DNA of 64,000 nucleotides from Faecalibacterium hattorii (GTDB lineage Bacteria; Bacillota; Clostridia; Oscillospirales; Ruminococcaceae): NCBI RefSeq assembly GCF_003287455.1, contig NZ_PRLC01000015.1:1-64000 (forward strand), read 5' to 3'. Shown here in pieces: positions 25,378 to 35,536 of the stretch. The notes under the pieces were generated by a model, which saw only the letters and a list, made by a program, of their open reading frames with translations, ran no database searches and had not been told where the DNA came from. A program made the translations under genes and the position numbers. How positions within the stretch are numbered: the stretch's first letter is position 1; each line of letters begins with the position of its first letter.

Positions 25378-26327
25378 GCGTTCCTCGTTTCTCCGATCTG
25401 GCGATATTTTTTGTAGCGCTGGTCGGCAAGCTGTTTTTCGCTCATCCGGCAGAGCTCTTTCAGGTGCATCCGCAAAGCGGCGTCCAGCCGCTCGAACAGA
25501 GCTGCATGGCTGCGCTGGGCCCCGCCCACCGGCTCCGGGATGACCTCTTCCACGATGCCGCCCCGGTACAGATCCTGCGCCGTCAGCTTCATCATCTCAC
25601 AGGCTTCGCCGCTGCGGGAAGCGTCCTTCCACAGGATGCTGGCAAAGCCTTCGGGGCTGAGGACAGAGTAGACCGCATTTTCCAGCATCAGGATGTGGTT
25701 GGCCACGCCCAGCGCCAGTGCGCCGCCGGAAGAGCCTTCGCCGGTGACGACGGCAAGGACCGGCACGGTCAGGCCGCTCATTTCCATCAGATTCCGGGCA
25801 ATGGCCTCGCCCTGACCCCGCTCCTCGGCGTCCTTGCCGGGGTATGCGCCCGGCGTGTCGATGAAGGTGAGGATGGGGCGGCCGAACTTTTCAGCCTGTT
25901 TCATCAGCCGCAGGGCCTTGCGGTAGCCCTCCGGCCCCGGCATCCCGAAGTTACAGGCCAGATTCTCGTCCAGCGTGGAGCCCTTCCGGTGGCCGATGAC
26001 GGTCACGGGCATCCCGTGGAACCGGGCCACGCCGCCCAGAATGGCGGGGTCTTCCTTGCACTGGCGGTCGCCCCGCTGCTCGAAGAAATCGGTGAACAGG
26101 GCGGAAATGATCTCGTCGATGTGGGGGCGCTCCGGGTGCCGGGCCAAAAAGACCCGGTCTTCCGCCGTCAGCGGGCCACAGGTGCGAAGGATCTCGTCCT
26201 CCTCCACGGCCAGCTCGGCCAGTTCCGAAGCGTGGGCCGTCAGGGCGTCCATGTCATTGCCGTTGCCTTTCAGCGCGGCGATCTGGGCGTCCAGCGGGGC
26301 CAGCTGCTCTAAAATTTCCTTGATCAT
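25374..26327 (-). CDS. accA: Acetyl-CoA carboxylase carboxyltransferase, alpha subunit
   Basis: 317 aa. Typical segments: FFEQRGDRQCKEDPAILGGV, GMPVTVIGHRKGS, FIDTPGAYPGKDAEERGQGE and GEGSSGGALALGVAN. With AccD it forms the A2B2 carboxyltransferase that moves CO2 from biotin to acetyl-CoA. Overlaps accD (ATGA). Biotin carrier and biotin carboxylase genes (accB, accC) are not in this operon and must lie elsewhere. Confidence 0.94.
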   Translation of the reverse strand: MIKEILEQLAPLDAQIAALKGNGNDMDALTAHASELAELAVEEDEILRTCGPLTAEDRVFLARHPERPHIDEIISALFTDFFEQRGDRQCKEDPAILGGVARFHGMPVTVIGHRKGSTLDENLACNFGMPGPEGYRKALRLMKQAEKFGRPILTFIDTPGAYPGKDAEERGQGEAIARNLMEMSGLTVPVLAVVTGEGSSGGALALGVANHILMLENAVYSVLSPEGFASILWKDASRSGEACEMMKLTAQDLYRGGIVEEVIPEPVGGAQRSHAALFERLDAALRMHLKELCRMSEKQLADQRYKKYRQIGETRNA

Positions 26328-27196
26328 TCGTGTTTTCCTCCTGCATGGAGCTGCAAGACTTGGATCAGCGTATCCCGCAGCTGGCTGCGGGGCACGACCT
26401 GATCCACGAAGCCGTGCTCCATCTGGAACTCGCTGCGCTGGAACCCGGCGGGCAGCTTTTCGCCGATGGTCTGTTCAATGACACGGGGCCCGGCAAAGCC
26501 GATGAGGGCTCCCGGCTCGGCCAGCATGATGTCGCCGAGGCTGGCGAAGCTGGCGGTGACGCCGCCGGTGGTGGGGTGGGTGAGCACGCTGACGTACAGC
26601 CCGCCCTTGGCCGAAAAGCGCTGGATGGCGGCGGACGTCTTGGCCATCTGCATCAGGCTGAAAATGCCCTCCTGCATCCGGGCTCCGCCGCTGGCCGAAA
26701 AGATGACCAGAGGGAGCCGCTTGGCCGCGGCGTACTCCACGGCGCGGGTGATCTTTTCGCCCACCGCCGTGCTCATGCTGCCCATGAAGAACCGGCTGTC
26801 CAGCACGGCGGCCACACAGGCCACCCCGCCGATGCGCCCTGCCGCCGTGACGGCGGCCTCACGCAGCCCGGTCTTGTTCTGGGCGGCGGAAAGTTTCTCG
26901 CCGTAGCCGGGGAAATCCAGCACATCCTGCGGGGCAAGGTCAGCATCCAGTTCCCGGAAGCTGCCGTGGTCCAGCACCAAGCTGAGCCGGTAGTACCCGC
27001 CGATGGGCATGTGATAGCCGCAGTTGGGGCAGACGTACAAGCTTTTCGCCCACAGGGTGCGGGCAGCGCGGCGGCCGCACTGCTTGCACTCTACGAACTG
27101 CGGCTCGTGCCAGACGGCCCCGGCGTCCCGCTTGGCCTTGAGCTGGAAGGTGCGCTCCCGCATCCGGCCGGGGAAGAGATCTCGGATATCGTTCAT
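26324..27196 (-). CDS. accD: Acetyl-CoA carboxylase carboxyltransferase, beta subunit
   Basis: 290 aa. N-terminal zinc ribbon Cys37, Cys40, Cys56, Cys59 (CKQC ... CPNC), then the crotonase-like core with SASGGARMQEG and SVLTHPTTGGVTASFA. Partner of AccA. Starts 11 bp after acpP. Confidence 0.94.
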   Translation of the reverse strand: MNDIRDLFPGRMRERTFQLKAKRDAGAVWHEPQFVECKQCGRRAARTLWAKSLYVCPNCGYHMPIGGYYRLSLVLDHGSFRELDADLAPQDVLDFPGYGEKLSAAQNKTGLREAAVTAAGRIGGVACVAAVLDSRFFMGSMSTAVGEKITRAVEYAAAKRLPLVIFSASGGARMQEGIFSLMQMAKTSAAIQRFSAKGGLYVSVLTHPTTGGVTASFASLGDIMLAEPGALIGFAGPRVIEQTIGEKLPAGFQRSEFQMEHGFVDQVVPRSQLRDTLIQVLQLHAGGKHE

Positions 27197-27207
27197 GGTT
27201 CTCTGCC

Positions 27208-27435
27208 TCAGATATGTGCGGTGATGTAGTTGTAGATGTCGCCCACGGTCTTGAGGTTTGCCAGCTCCTCGTCGGGGATGGACACTCCACAGGCGTCTTC
27301 CAGAGCCATGTTCAGCTCCACCGCGTCCAAGCTGTCGGCTTCGAGGTCCTCGGTCAGGCTGGCCTCCATGGTCACCTTGTCCTCCTCGCAGTTCAGGGTA
27401 TCGACAACGATCTTCTTCATTTCTTCAAACGTCAT
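27208..27435 (-). CDS. acpP: Acyl carrier protein
   Basis: 75 aa, acidic. The 4'-phosphopantetheine site is Ser35 in EADSLDAVEL. First gene of the ten-gene operon, behind AAGGAG. Carries the growing acyl chain for all later enzymes of the operon. Confidence 0.95.
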   Translation of the reverse strand: MTFEEMKKIVVDTLNCEEDKVTMEASLTEDLEADSLDAVELNMALEDACGVSIPDEELANLKTVGDIYNYITAHI

Positions 27436-27455
27436 GGTAGTGTTCTCCTTTTTGA

Positions 27456-27533
27456 TTGATAAATATTGTTATCTAAAAAGATTGATGTTTCTTGCGAACA
27501 CGACCATTATAACGAAATCGTTGGATAAGTCAA
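27456..27533 (-). promoter_or_regulatory. fab operon promoter and possible operator
   Basis: On the minus strand TTGACT (27528-27533), 16 bp, TATAAT (27506-27511). In the leader the near-palindrome TTGATAA (27456-27462) and TTATCTAA (27469-27476) could be an operator. No FabT- or FapR-type regulator gene lies nearby, so control is unknown. Confidence 0.6.
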
Positions 27534-27596
27534 GACAAATAGTTAAAAAGTTTTAGATTTTACAATTCTGACACAGGTTGCTTCCTTTTAAAATAG

Positions 27597-27654
27597 GGGC
27601 CGTACAGCAAACGACCCCCGTCGGCTCTGTTTTCACACAGCAGACGGGGGTTTG
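27597..27654. other. Strong hairpin between divergent transcripts
   Basis: ACCCCCGTC and GACGGGGGT pair across an inner TGTT/ACAG stem. It lies just beyond the candidate small RNA and may be its terminator or a second terminator on the plus strand. Confidence 0.5.
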
Positions 27655-27657
27655 TTA

Positions 27658-27867
27658 AAGCCAAGGGCTGCGGCACAGATGGCACCGCAGCCCTTGGCTT
27701 TGCGAAAACGGAACGCTGCAAAAAAGATCGGATGCGTCGGAAAAGCTGCCATAAAAATTTGGCTTACGCAGCGCCGCCGTGGGATCGCGCAGGGAGGCGG
27801 TGCTGTGCAGAGCCAGCGGCATCAGGCCCTGCAGTCCCGCCTCCGATTGCTGAACCTCAACGATTGT
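27658..27867 (-). ncRNA. Candidate small RNA
   Basis: A perfect minus-strand promoter TTGACA (27897-27902), 17 bp, TATACT (27874-27879) fires into about 210 bp without a convincing gene. The region can fold: GGAGGCGG/CCGCCTCC enclosing GCAGGGCC/GGCTCTGC, and a 16-bp end stem GCCAAGGGCTGCGG/CCGCAGCCCTTGGC. A 55-codon ORF with no good ribosome site is the only coding alternative. Class unknown; no match to 6S, SRP or tmRNA motifs was recognised. Confidence 0.45.
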
Positions 27868-27940
27868 GATGCCAGTATACTGCAACAACGCACGGTTGTC
27901 AAGCAAAAATTTGAGATTTCGCCATTTTATAGAAAAAACA

Positions 27941-27969
27941 TTGCATTCCCTCAACGAGTGCGCTATAAT
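27941..27969 (+). promoter_or_regulatory. Promoter of the LexA-like gene
   Basis: TTGCAT, 17 bp, TATAAT; the start codon is 35 bp further on. Confidence 0.7.
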
Positions 27970-28003
27970 AAACGCAGAAGCAACAGAAAGGATGGGAACC
28001 ATT

Positions 28004-28657
28004 ATGGCAGAAAAGGTCGAAAGCTTTTCCAAGCGGCTGCGGATCGGGCTGGACCGGAAGAGCATGACGCAGACGGAACTCTCGATCCGGTCGGGCGTCT
28101 CCAAATCGAGCATTTCGCGGTATCTCAAAGGCGACTGGGAAGGCAAGCAGGAGGCCGTGTACGCCCTTGCCGGGGCGCTGGGCGTCTCGGTATCGTGGCT
28201 GATGGGGTACGATGTGCCCATCACCGGCGTCGAAGCGCCCGGCACCATTCCGGCGGGGTTCGAGCCGCTGCCCCAGATGACCAATGTGCCGCTGGTGGGT
28301 TCCATCGCTTGCGGCACCCCCATTCTGGCGGAGGAGAACATCAAGGAGTACATCGGCGTCCCGGCGGCGTGGCGGGCAGATTTTGCCCTTGAGTGCCACG
28401 GCGACAGCATGGCCCCCCGCATCTGCGACGGCGACATCGTCTGCATCCGTCGCCAGCCGGAGGTGGAGTCCGGCCAGATCGCGGCCGTCCGCATCGGGGA
28501 CGAAGCCACCCTCAAGCACTTCTACCGCAGCGGCGACGTCGTTCAGCTCATCGCGGAAAATCCCGCTGTCTGCCCGCCCATGGTCTACGCGGGCACCCAG
28601 TTGGACGAGATGGCCGTGGAAGGGCTGGCGGTGGGCATCTGCCGCAGTCTGGTGTAA
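28004..28657 (+). CDS. LexA-like / phage-type repressor with S24 peptidase domain
   Basis: 217 aa from ATG 28004. N-terminal XRE HTH (TQTELSIRSGVSKSSISRYL, residues 22-41). The S24 domain has Ser135 in HGDSMAPR and Lys171 in ATLKHFYR as the catalytic dyad, and a Cys103-Gly104 cleavage site in SIACGTP. Such repressors cut themselves when RecA is activated by DNA damage. Not the classical LexA, whose winged HTH differs. It has its own promoter; glpK follows 15 bp later and may be co-transcribed. Confidence 0.8.
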   Translation: MAEKVESFSKRLRIGLDRKSMTQTELSIRSGVSKSSISRYLKGDWEGKQEAVYALAGALGVSVSWLMGYDVPITGVEAPGTIPAGFEPLPQMTNVPLVGSIACGTPILAEENIKEYIGVPAAWRADFALECHGDSMAPRICDGDIVCIRRQPEVESGQIAAVRIGDEATLKHFYRSGDVVQLIAENPAVCPPMVYAGTQLDEMAVEGLAVGICRSLV

Positions 28658-30172
<1,515 letters not shown>

Positions 30173-30193
30173 TAAAAACTTTGGAGGAACATT

Positions 30194-30679
30194 ATGGAGA
30201 TTCGAACCGCAGGAACAGAGGATATCGCGGCGCTGACCGCCGTTGAGGCAGAGTGCTTCCCACCGGCGGAAGCTGCCACTGCGCAGGAGTTCGTCGAGCG
30301 GGTCCGGTACTACGGGAACCATTTCTGGCTCCTGTACGAGGGGGACAAGCTGATCTCCTTCGTGGATGGTTTCGTGACGGACGAAGCCGACCTGACCGAT
30401 GAGATGTACGAGAATGCCGCCATGCACAGCGAGGACGGCGCGTGGCAGATGATCTTTGGGGTCAACACCCTGCCGGAATACCGCAAGCACGGCTATGCCG
30501 GCCAGCTGCTCCGCCGCGCCATCGACGACGCCAGACAGCAGCACCGCAAAGGGCTGGTGCTGACCTGCAAGGAGCGCCTCCTTCCGTACTACGCCCAATT
30601 CGGCTTCCGCGACGAGGGCGTGTCCGATAAATCTACCCACGGCAACGTCGTGTGGCACCAGATGCGGCTGGAGTTCTGA
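30194..30679 (+). CDS. GNAT-family N-acetyltransferase
   Basis: 161 aa. GNAT fold with the acetyl-CoA loop in FGVNTLPEYRKHGYAGQLL (R/Q-x-x-G-x-G/A type) and a C-terminal LPYYAQFGFRDEG strand, similar to arylalkylamine-type acetyltransferases. Substrate unknown. Starts 21 bp after glpK behind GGAGG. Confidence 0.8.
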   Translation: MEIRTAGTEDIAALTAVEAECFPPAEAATAQEFVERVRYYGNHFWLLYEGDKLISFVDGFVTDEADLTDEMYENAAMHSEDGAWQMIFGVNTLPEYRKHGYAGQLLRRAIDDARQQHRKGLVLTCKERLLPYYAQFGFRDEGVSDKSTHGNVVWHQMRLEF

Positions 30680-30767
30680 GAATTTGTGTCACCGCTGGTG
30701 ACACAAGTCGGGAGAAGAATACCGGGTACAAGTCGGTGGTCAGGATTTTTACAAGGAGCTTATTTGA

Positions 30768-31316
30768 ATGAACTACGAAAAAAGCTGTGGTGCGGTGATC
30801 TATACTGTAGTAAATGGAAAACGGCTTTACCTTGTTGAAATCATGCAGAAAGGCCATACTTCCTTTTGCAAGGGCCATGTTGAGGAAAACGAGTCCGAAC
30901 ATCAAACCGCCGCGCGAGAGATTCGGGAGGAAACCGGCCTTGAGGTGAAGTTTGTAGAAGGATTCCGACAAACGATAGAGTATAGCCCCTATAGGGATTG
31001 TTCAAAAACGGTAGTTTTCTTTTTGGCGTGTGCGGACAGTACAAGGGTAATGGTTCAAGAGGACGAGGTGAGGGAAATAGAGTGGCTTCCCTTTGAAGAA
31101 GCGCTGGAAAAACTGACGTTCGATTCAATCCGTGACGTACTGAAACAAGCAGAGCATTTTTTGAACGAGGACTATGCCAAGTACGAGGAGTTCCTGCACC
31201 AGCGGTATGTTGCCGAAGAGCTGGCCAAAGCAAAACAGCAGGCGGCAGATCCCAACACGCAGTGGGCAGACCACGAAAGCGTATGGGAGACGCTTTACAA
31301 ACAGTATGACATATAA
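30768..31316 (+). CDS. Nudix hydrolase
   Basis: 182 aa. Complete Nudix box GHVEENESEHQTAAREIREE with TGL following (G-x5-E-x7-R-E-x-x-E-E-x-G). A C-terminal extension of about 50 residues is rich in charged residues. Probably hydrolyses a nucleoside diphosphate linked substrate; the substrate cannot be predicted. Followed by a strong terminator. Confidence 0.85.
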   Translation: MNYEKSCGAVIYTVVNGKRLYLVEIMQKGHTSFCKGHVEENESEHQTAAREIREETGLEVKFVEGFRQTIEYSPYRDCSKTVVFFLACADSTRVMVQEDEVREIEWLPFEEALEKLTFDSIRDVLKQAEHFLNEDYAKYEEFLHQRYVAEELAKAKQQAADPNTQWADHESVWETLYKQYDI

Positions 31317-31318
31317 AA

Positions 31319-31356
31319 AACGACCAGAACCATTTTGCGGTTCTGGTCGTTTTTTG
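31319..31356. terminator. Strong terminator
   Basis: AACGACCAGAACC/GGTTCTGGTCGTT stem with a T6 run, between the convergent Nudix and cellobiose phosphorylase genes. Confidence 0.85.
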
Positions 31357-31400
31357 CATCTCGTCGGGGATTCAATCCTTTCAGGTTCCGGTGGGTGCGC

Positions 31401-33836
31401 TTACCCCATCACGACGGTGACCTCCACGGTCTCTCCGGCAGGGGCGAGGGGCAGGACATTGCCCTCAATGGTCTTGCCGTTGACGGTGACGCGCTTCACG
31501 CCCTTCTGCACGGCAGCGGGGTTCTCGACCCGGATGTGGTACACGGCACCGCGATACCGGCGGGTGACCGTGAAGCCGGGCAGAGTGTGGGGAATGCAGG
31601 GGTCGATCTTCAGGCCGTCCAGCGTAGGCTGCACGCCGAGGATGTACTGGCTCACGTTGAAGAAGGTCCACGCAGCGGTGCCGGTCAGCCAACTGTTCTT
31701 CGCCTCGCCGAAGGTGGGGGCGTCCTTGCCCGCGACCATCTGGCTGTAGACGTAGGGTTCGGTGCGGTGGATGTCGGAGATGTCCTCGATGTAGGCGGGG
31801 CAGGTCTTCTTGTAGACCTCAAAGGCCCGGTCGCCGTGGCCGAGGACGGTCTCGGCGCAGCTGATCCACGGGTTGTTGTGGCAGAAGATGCCCGCGTTCT
31901 CCTTGTATCCCGGAGGATAGCTGGAGATCTCACCAAGGTTGAGGCGGTAGGTGGTGTAGGCAGGCTGCAGCAGCACCACGCCGTACTTGGTATCCAGCCG
32001 CTCTTCCACGCTCTTGAGGGCCTGTTCCGCCTGACCGGTCTCCTTGCCGATGCCCGCCATGACGCACATGCCCTGCGGCTCGATGAAGATCTGACCCTCG
32101 TCGCATTCCTTGCTGCCGACGGGCTTGCCGAAGGCGTCGTAGGCGCGGCGGAACCATGCACCGTCCCAGCCGGCGGTCAGCGCGGCCTGTTCCACCTGCG
32201 CAATGGCGGCGCGGGCGTCGGCGGCTTCGTCCGGGAGGCCCCGGTGGCCGCACAGGTCGGCGTATTCCTCGCCGTACTTGACGAACATACCGGCGATGAA
32301 AACGCTCTCTGCCACAGGGCCTTCGCTGGGGCCGGTGATCTGGAAGCTCTCGCCCGGATGCTCGGAGAAGCAGTTCAGGTTCAGGCAGTCATTCCAGTCG
32401 GCGCGGCCGATGAGGGGCAGACCGTGGGGGCCGAGGTGGGTGCGGGTGAAGTTGAAGCTGCGGCGCAGATGTTCCATCAGCGGCTGAGCCTTGCTCTCGT
32501 CGTTGTCAAAGGCCACGGACTCGTCGAGGATGCTGTAGTCGCCGGTCTCGCGCAGATAAGCGGCGGTGCCCGCGATCAGCCACAGCGGGTCATCGTTGAA
32601 GCCGGTGCCCACGTCCCGGTTGCCCTTTTTGGTCAGGGGCTGGTACTGGTGGTAGGCGCTGCCGTCCTCAAACTGGGTGGCAGCGATATCGAGGATGCGG
32701 CTGCGGGCGCGTTCGGGGATCATGTGCACGAAGCCCAGCAGGTCTTGGCAGGAATCGCGGAAGCCCATGCCGCGGCCGATGCCGCTCTCGTAGTAGCTGG
32801 CCGAGCGGCTCATGTTGAAGGTGACCATGCACTGATACTGGTGCCACAGGTTCACCATCCGGTCCAGCTTTTCGTCGCCGGAGTCCAGCTGCAGAGCGGA
32901 CAGCAGGTCGTCCCAGTGGGCTGCCAGCGCCTTGCGGGCCTCGTCCACCTGCGCGTCGGTGGCGTAGCGGGCTATCATGGCCTCGGCGCGGGCCTTGTTG
33001 ATGACGCCGGGGGCGGTGAACTTTTCGGCCACCGGGTTCTCGATGTAGCCCAGCCCGAAGAGGATGGTCTTCGTCTCCCCAGCTTCCAGCGTGAGGTGGA
33101 AGTGGTGGGCGCCGACGGGGGCCCAGCCGTGGGCCACGCTGTTGGAGCAGTGCCCTGCCTTGACAGCTTCGGGTTCTGCCGGGCCGCCGTACACGCCGCA
33201 GAAAGCGTCGCGGCTGGTGTCGAAGCTGGTGACCGGAGTGTTGGCCCAGAACACAGCGTAGTGGTCGCGGCGCTCGCGGTACTCGGTCTTGTGGTAGATA
33301 GCGCTGCCCACCACCTCCACCTCGCCGGTGGAGAAGTTGCGCTGGAAGTTGGAGCTGTCGTCCATGGCGTCCCACAGGCAGAACTCCACATAGCTGAACA
33401 CATCCAGCGTGCGGGGGGCGTCCGTCTTGTTCTCCAGCGTCAGGCGGTCGATCTCGCACGCATCGCCGCGGGGCACGAACAGCTCCTGCTGGGCGCGGAT
33501 GCCGTTCTTCTCACCGGTCAGGATGGTGTAGCCGAGGCCGTGGCGGCAGCTGTAGGAATCCAGCTCCGTCTTGGTGGGCTGCCAGCCGGGGTTCCAGATC
33601 GTGCCGCCGTCGTTGATGTAGATGCGGTGGCCGTCCATGTCCAGCGGGGAGTTGTTGTAGCGGTAGCGGGTGATGCGGCGCAGCCGAGCATCCCGATAAA
33701 AGCTGTAGCCGCCGCCGGTGTTGGACACGAGGCTGAAGAAGTCCTCGCTGCCCAGATAGTTGATCCACGGCAGGGGCGTGCGCGGGGTGTCGATCACGTA
33801 TTCCCGGTGTGCATCATCAAAATGTCCGAATTTCAT
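31401..33836 (-). CDS. Cellobiose phosphorylase (GH94)
   Basis: 811 aa, the length of clostridial cellobiose phosphorylases. N-terminal beta-sandwich, then an (alpha/alpha)6 barrel with the general acid Asp in [12 protein letters not shown] and the sugar/phosphate-binding segment around [15 protein letters not shown]. Converts cellobiose and phosphate to glucose-1-phosphate and glucose, saving ATP. Start ATG 33836 behind AAAGGAGGA. Divergent from a LacI regulator with a shared operator motif and next to a sugar ABC importer. Cytosolic; no signal peptide. Confidence 0.88.
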   Translation of the reverse strand: MKFGHFDDAHREYVIDTPRTPLPWINYLGSEDFFSLVSNTGGGYSFYRDARLRRITRYRYNNSPLDMDGHRIYINDGGTIWNPGWQPTKTELDSYSCRHGLGYTILTGEKNGIRAQQELFVPRGDACEIDRLTLENKTDAPRTLDVFSYVEFCLWDAMDDSSNFQRNFSTGEVEVVGSAIYHKTEYRERRDHYAVFWANTPVTSFDTSRDAFCGVYGGPAEPEAVKAGHCSNSVAHGWAPVGAHHFHLTLEAGETKTILFGLGYIENPVAEKFTAPGVINKARAEAMIARYATDAQVDEARKALAAHWDDLLSALQLDSGDEKLDRMVNLWHQYQCMVTFNMSRSASYYESGIGRGMGFRDSCQDLLGFVHMIPERARSRILDIAATQFEDGSAYHQYQPLTKKGNRDVGTGFNDDPLWLIAGTAAYLRETGDYSILDESVAFDNDESKAQPLMEHLRRSFNFTRTHLGPHGLPLIGRADWNDCLNLNCFSEHPGESFQITGPSEGPVAESVFIAGMFVKYGEEYADLCGHRGLPDEAADARAAIAQVEQAALTAGWDGAWFRRAYDAFGKPVGSKECDEGQIFIEPQGMCVMAGIGKETGQAEQALKSVEERLDTKYGVVLLQPAYTTYRLNLGEISSYPPGYKENAGIFCHNNPWISCAETVLGHGDRAFEVYKKTCPAYIEDISDIHRTEPYVYSQMVAGKDAPTFGEAKNSWLTGTAAWTFFNVSQYILGVQPTLDGLKIDPCIPHTLPGFTVTRRYRGAVYHIRVENPAAVQKGVKRVTVNGKTIEGNVLPLAPAGETVEVTVVMG

Positions 33837-33890
33837 AAGATCTGTTCCTCCTTTGCTGAAAACAGGAAACGCGCTGCAACCATCAGAAAA

Positions 33891-33974
33891 GCGAAAACGA
33901 TTGAGAACGCGCCGCAAAGAGAAAGAGAACGATTGCGCTGCTTTAAGCATAGTCGATTCCGCGCCGAAATGCAA
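33891..33974 (-). promoter_or_regulatory. Phosphorylase promoter with LacI-type operators
   Basis: Minus strand TTGCAT (33969-33974), 17 bp, TATGCT (33946-33951). Downstream, near the transcript start, lie AACGATTGCGC at 33928-33938 and GCGAAAACGATT at 33891-33902. The latter 12-mer recurs exactly at the LacI promoter (34381-34392). The 300 bp between the two promoters are AT-rich and show no convincing gene. Confidence 0.65.
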
Positions 33975-34345
33975 GGGGGTTTATGAAATATACAACACAC
34001 CCGACGAAACACGCTCTTTGGTCGGCTTGTAAGAATTTTGTAATTATTTTGAAGGAAGCAACGCGCTTTTTTCTCATAAAGCAGGAGGGGCAGCAAAAAT
34101 TCGGTGGAGAGGGAGACGAAGCCAAAACCGCCCAAAGCAGCAAATCAGGAAAGAAATTTCCCATATATAAAGTAATTATAAAAATCCAGCCTTTGCTTCG
34201 CCCATTGACGAAACATCGGAACGAAATTTCATTCGAAAAACAGCGAAACTGACCGAAAATGGAGCAAACTGCATAATTTGAACCCGGCACAATCGAGCAA
34301 ACCGCCAAAATGACTCTGTTTAGCACAAAACTTTTGATTTTGAAC

Positions 34346-34392
34346 TTGATTTTTGGTACGGAATGCGCTATATTGAAGTTGCGAAAACGATT
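34346..34392 (+). promoter_or_regulatory. LacI gene promoter and operator
   Basis: TTGATT, 17 bp, TATATT (34369-34374), with GCGAAAACGATT at 34381-34392 over the expected transcript start. Suggests autoregulation and joint control with the phosphorylase. Confidence 0.65.
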
Positions 34393-34438
34393 TAGGATTC
34401 GTTCAGAGCCAACCGGTTCCTGAGAGGAGGACGACGAA

Positions 34439-35455
34439 ATGTCATCCCTGAAAGATCTGGCGCAGGAATGCGGGGTCTCGGTGGCAACGGTGAGCAAGGC
34501 GCTCAACGGCCAGCCCGATATCTCCGAAGCCACCCGCGCCCGTGTTCGGGAGGCGGCCCGCCGGATGGGCTATGTACCAAACATGGCGGCCCGCTCCATG
34601 AAGACCAACCGTACTTACAACATCGGCGTCCTGTTCGTGGACGAACAGCAGAGCGGCTTGGCACACGAGTATTTCTCCGCTGTGCTGGACAGCTTCAAAG
34701 TCCGGGTCGAACAATTGGGCTACGATATCACTTTTATCAACCGCAACCTCGGCGGCAGGACGATGACCTACCTAGAGCATTGCCACTACCGCGGGGTGGA
34801 TGGAGCCGTGATCGCCTGTGTGGACTTCAACGATCCGCAGGTCATCGAGCTGGTGAACAGCGATGTGCCGGTCGTCACCATCGACCATGTGTTCAACAAC
34901 CGGATGGCGGTCCTGTCCGATAACGTTATGGGCCTGTCGGCTCTGGTTCGGACGGCATACGCCCAAGGCCACCGCCGCATCGCTTTTATCCACGGCGAGC
35001 GCACCGCCGTCACCGAGAACCGCCTCGCGGGCTTCTACAAGAGCTGCGATGAGCTGGGGCTGGAAGTTCCCGATGCGTATGTGCGGGAGGGCATCTACCA
35101 TGACGCCGCCCGCTGCGCACAGGAGACCAAAGCCCTGCTGGCTCTGCCGCAGCGGCCCACCTGCATCATCTTCCCGGATGACTTCTCCGCCATGGGCGGC
35201 TACAACGCCATCCAGCAGGCAGGGCTGCATATCCCGCAGGACATCTCCGTGATGGGCTACGACGGCATCTACCTCTCCCGCGTCATGAGCCCCAAGCTGG
35301 TGACCTACCAGCAGAACACCATGATGCTGGGACGCACCGCAGCGGATAAGCTGGTGCAGATGGTCGAGCACCCGCGTGTGACGCTGGCCGAACAGCTCCT
35401 CGTGACCGGCAAGCTGCTGGATGGCAGCTCGGTAGGCCGGCCGCCTCAAATTTAG
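34439..35455 (+). CDS. LacI-family regulator of beta-glucoside use
   Basis: 338 aa. N-terminal LacI HTH with hinge (SLKDLAQECGVSVATVSKAL, then YVPNMAARSMKTN), then a periplasmic-binding-protein-like sugar domain. GAGGAGG before the ATG. The divergent phosphorylase and the following ABC genes are its likely regulon. Ligand probably cellobiose or a related glucoside, by context. Confidence 0.87.
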   Translation: MSSLKDLAQECGVSVATVSKALNGQPDISEATRARVREAARRMGYVPNMAARSMKTNRTYNIGVLFVDEQQSGLAHEYFSAVLDSFKVRVEQLGYDITFINRNLGGRTMTYLEHCHYRGVDGAVIACVDFNDPQVIELVNSDVPVVTIDHVFNNRMAVLSDNVMGLSALVRTAYAQGHRRIAFIHGERTAVTENRLAGFYKSCDELGLEVPDAYVREGIYHDAARCAQETKALLALPQRPTCIIFPDDFSAMGGYNAIQQAGLHIPQDISVMGYDGIYLSRVMSPKLVTYQQNTMMLGRTAADKLVQMVEHPRVTLAEQLLVTGKLLDGSSVGRPPQI

Positions 35456-35536
35456 TTCCCAAGCTCCGGGCGGACCGGAGTTTAGAAAAAATGGATTTAG
35501 GATGAACGAGAAAACCATTGAAGGAGGTTTTTCATT

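Noticed and set aside
34010-34260. An ORF of about 89 codons (33983-34252) between the phosphorylase and LacI promoters
   Set aside because: AT-rich, low-complexity product, ribosome site too close to its ATG, and it lies in the divergent control region.
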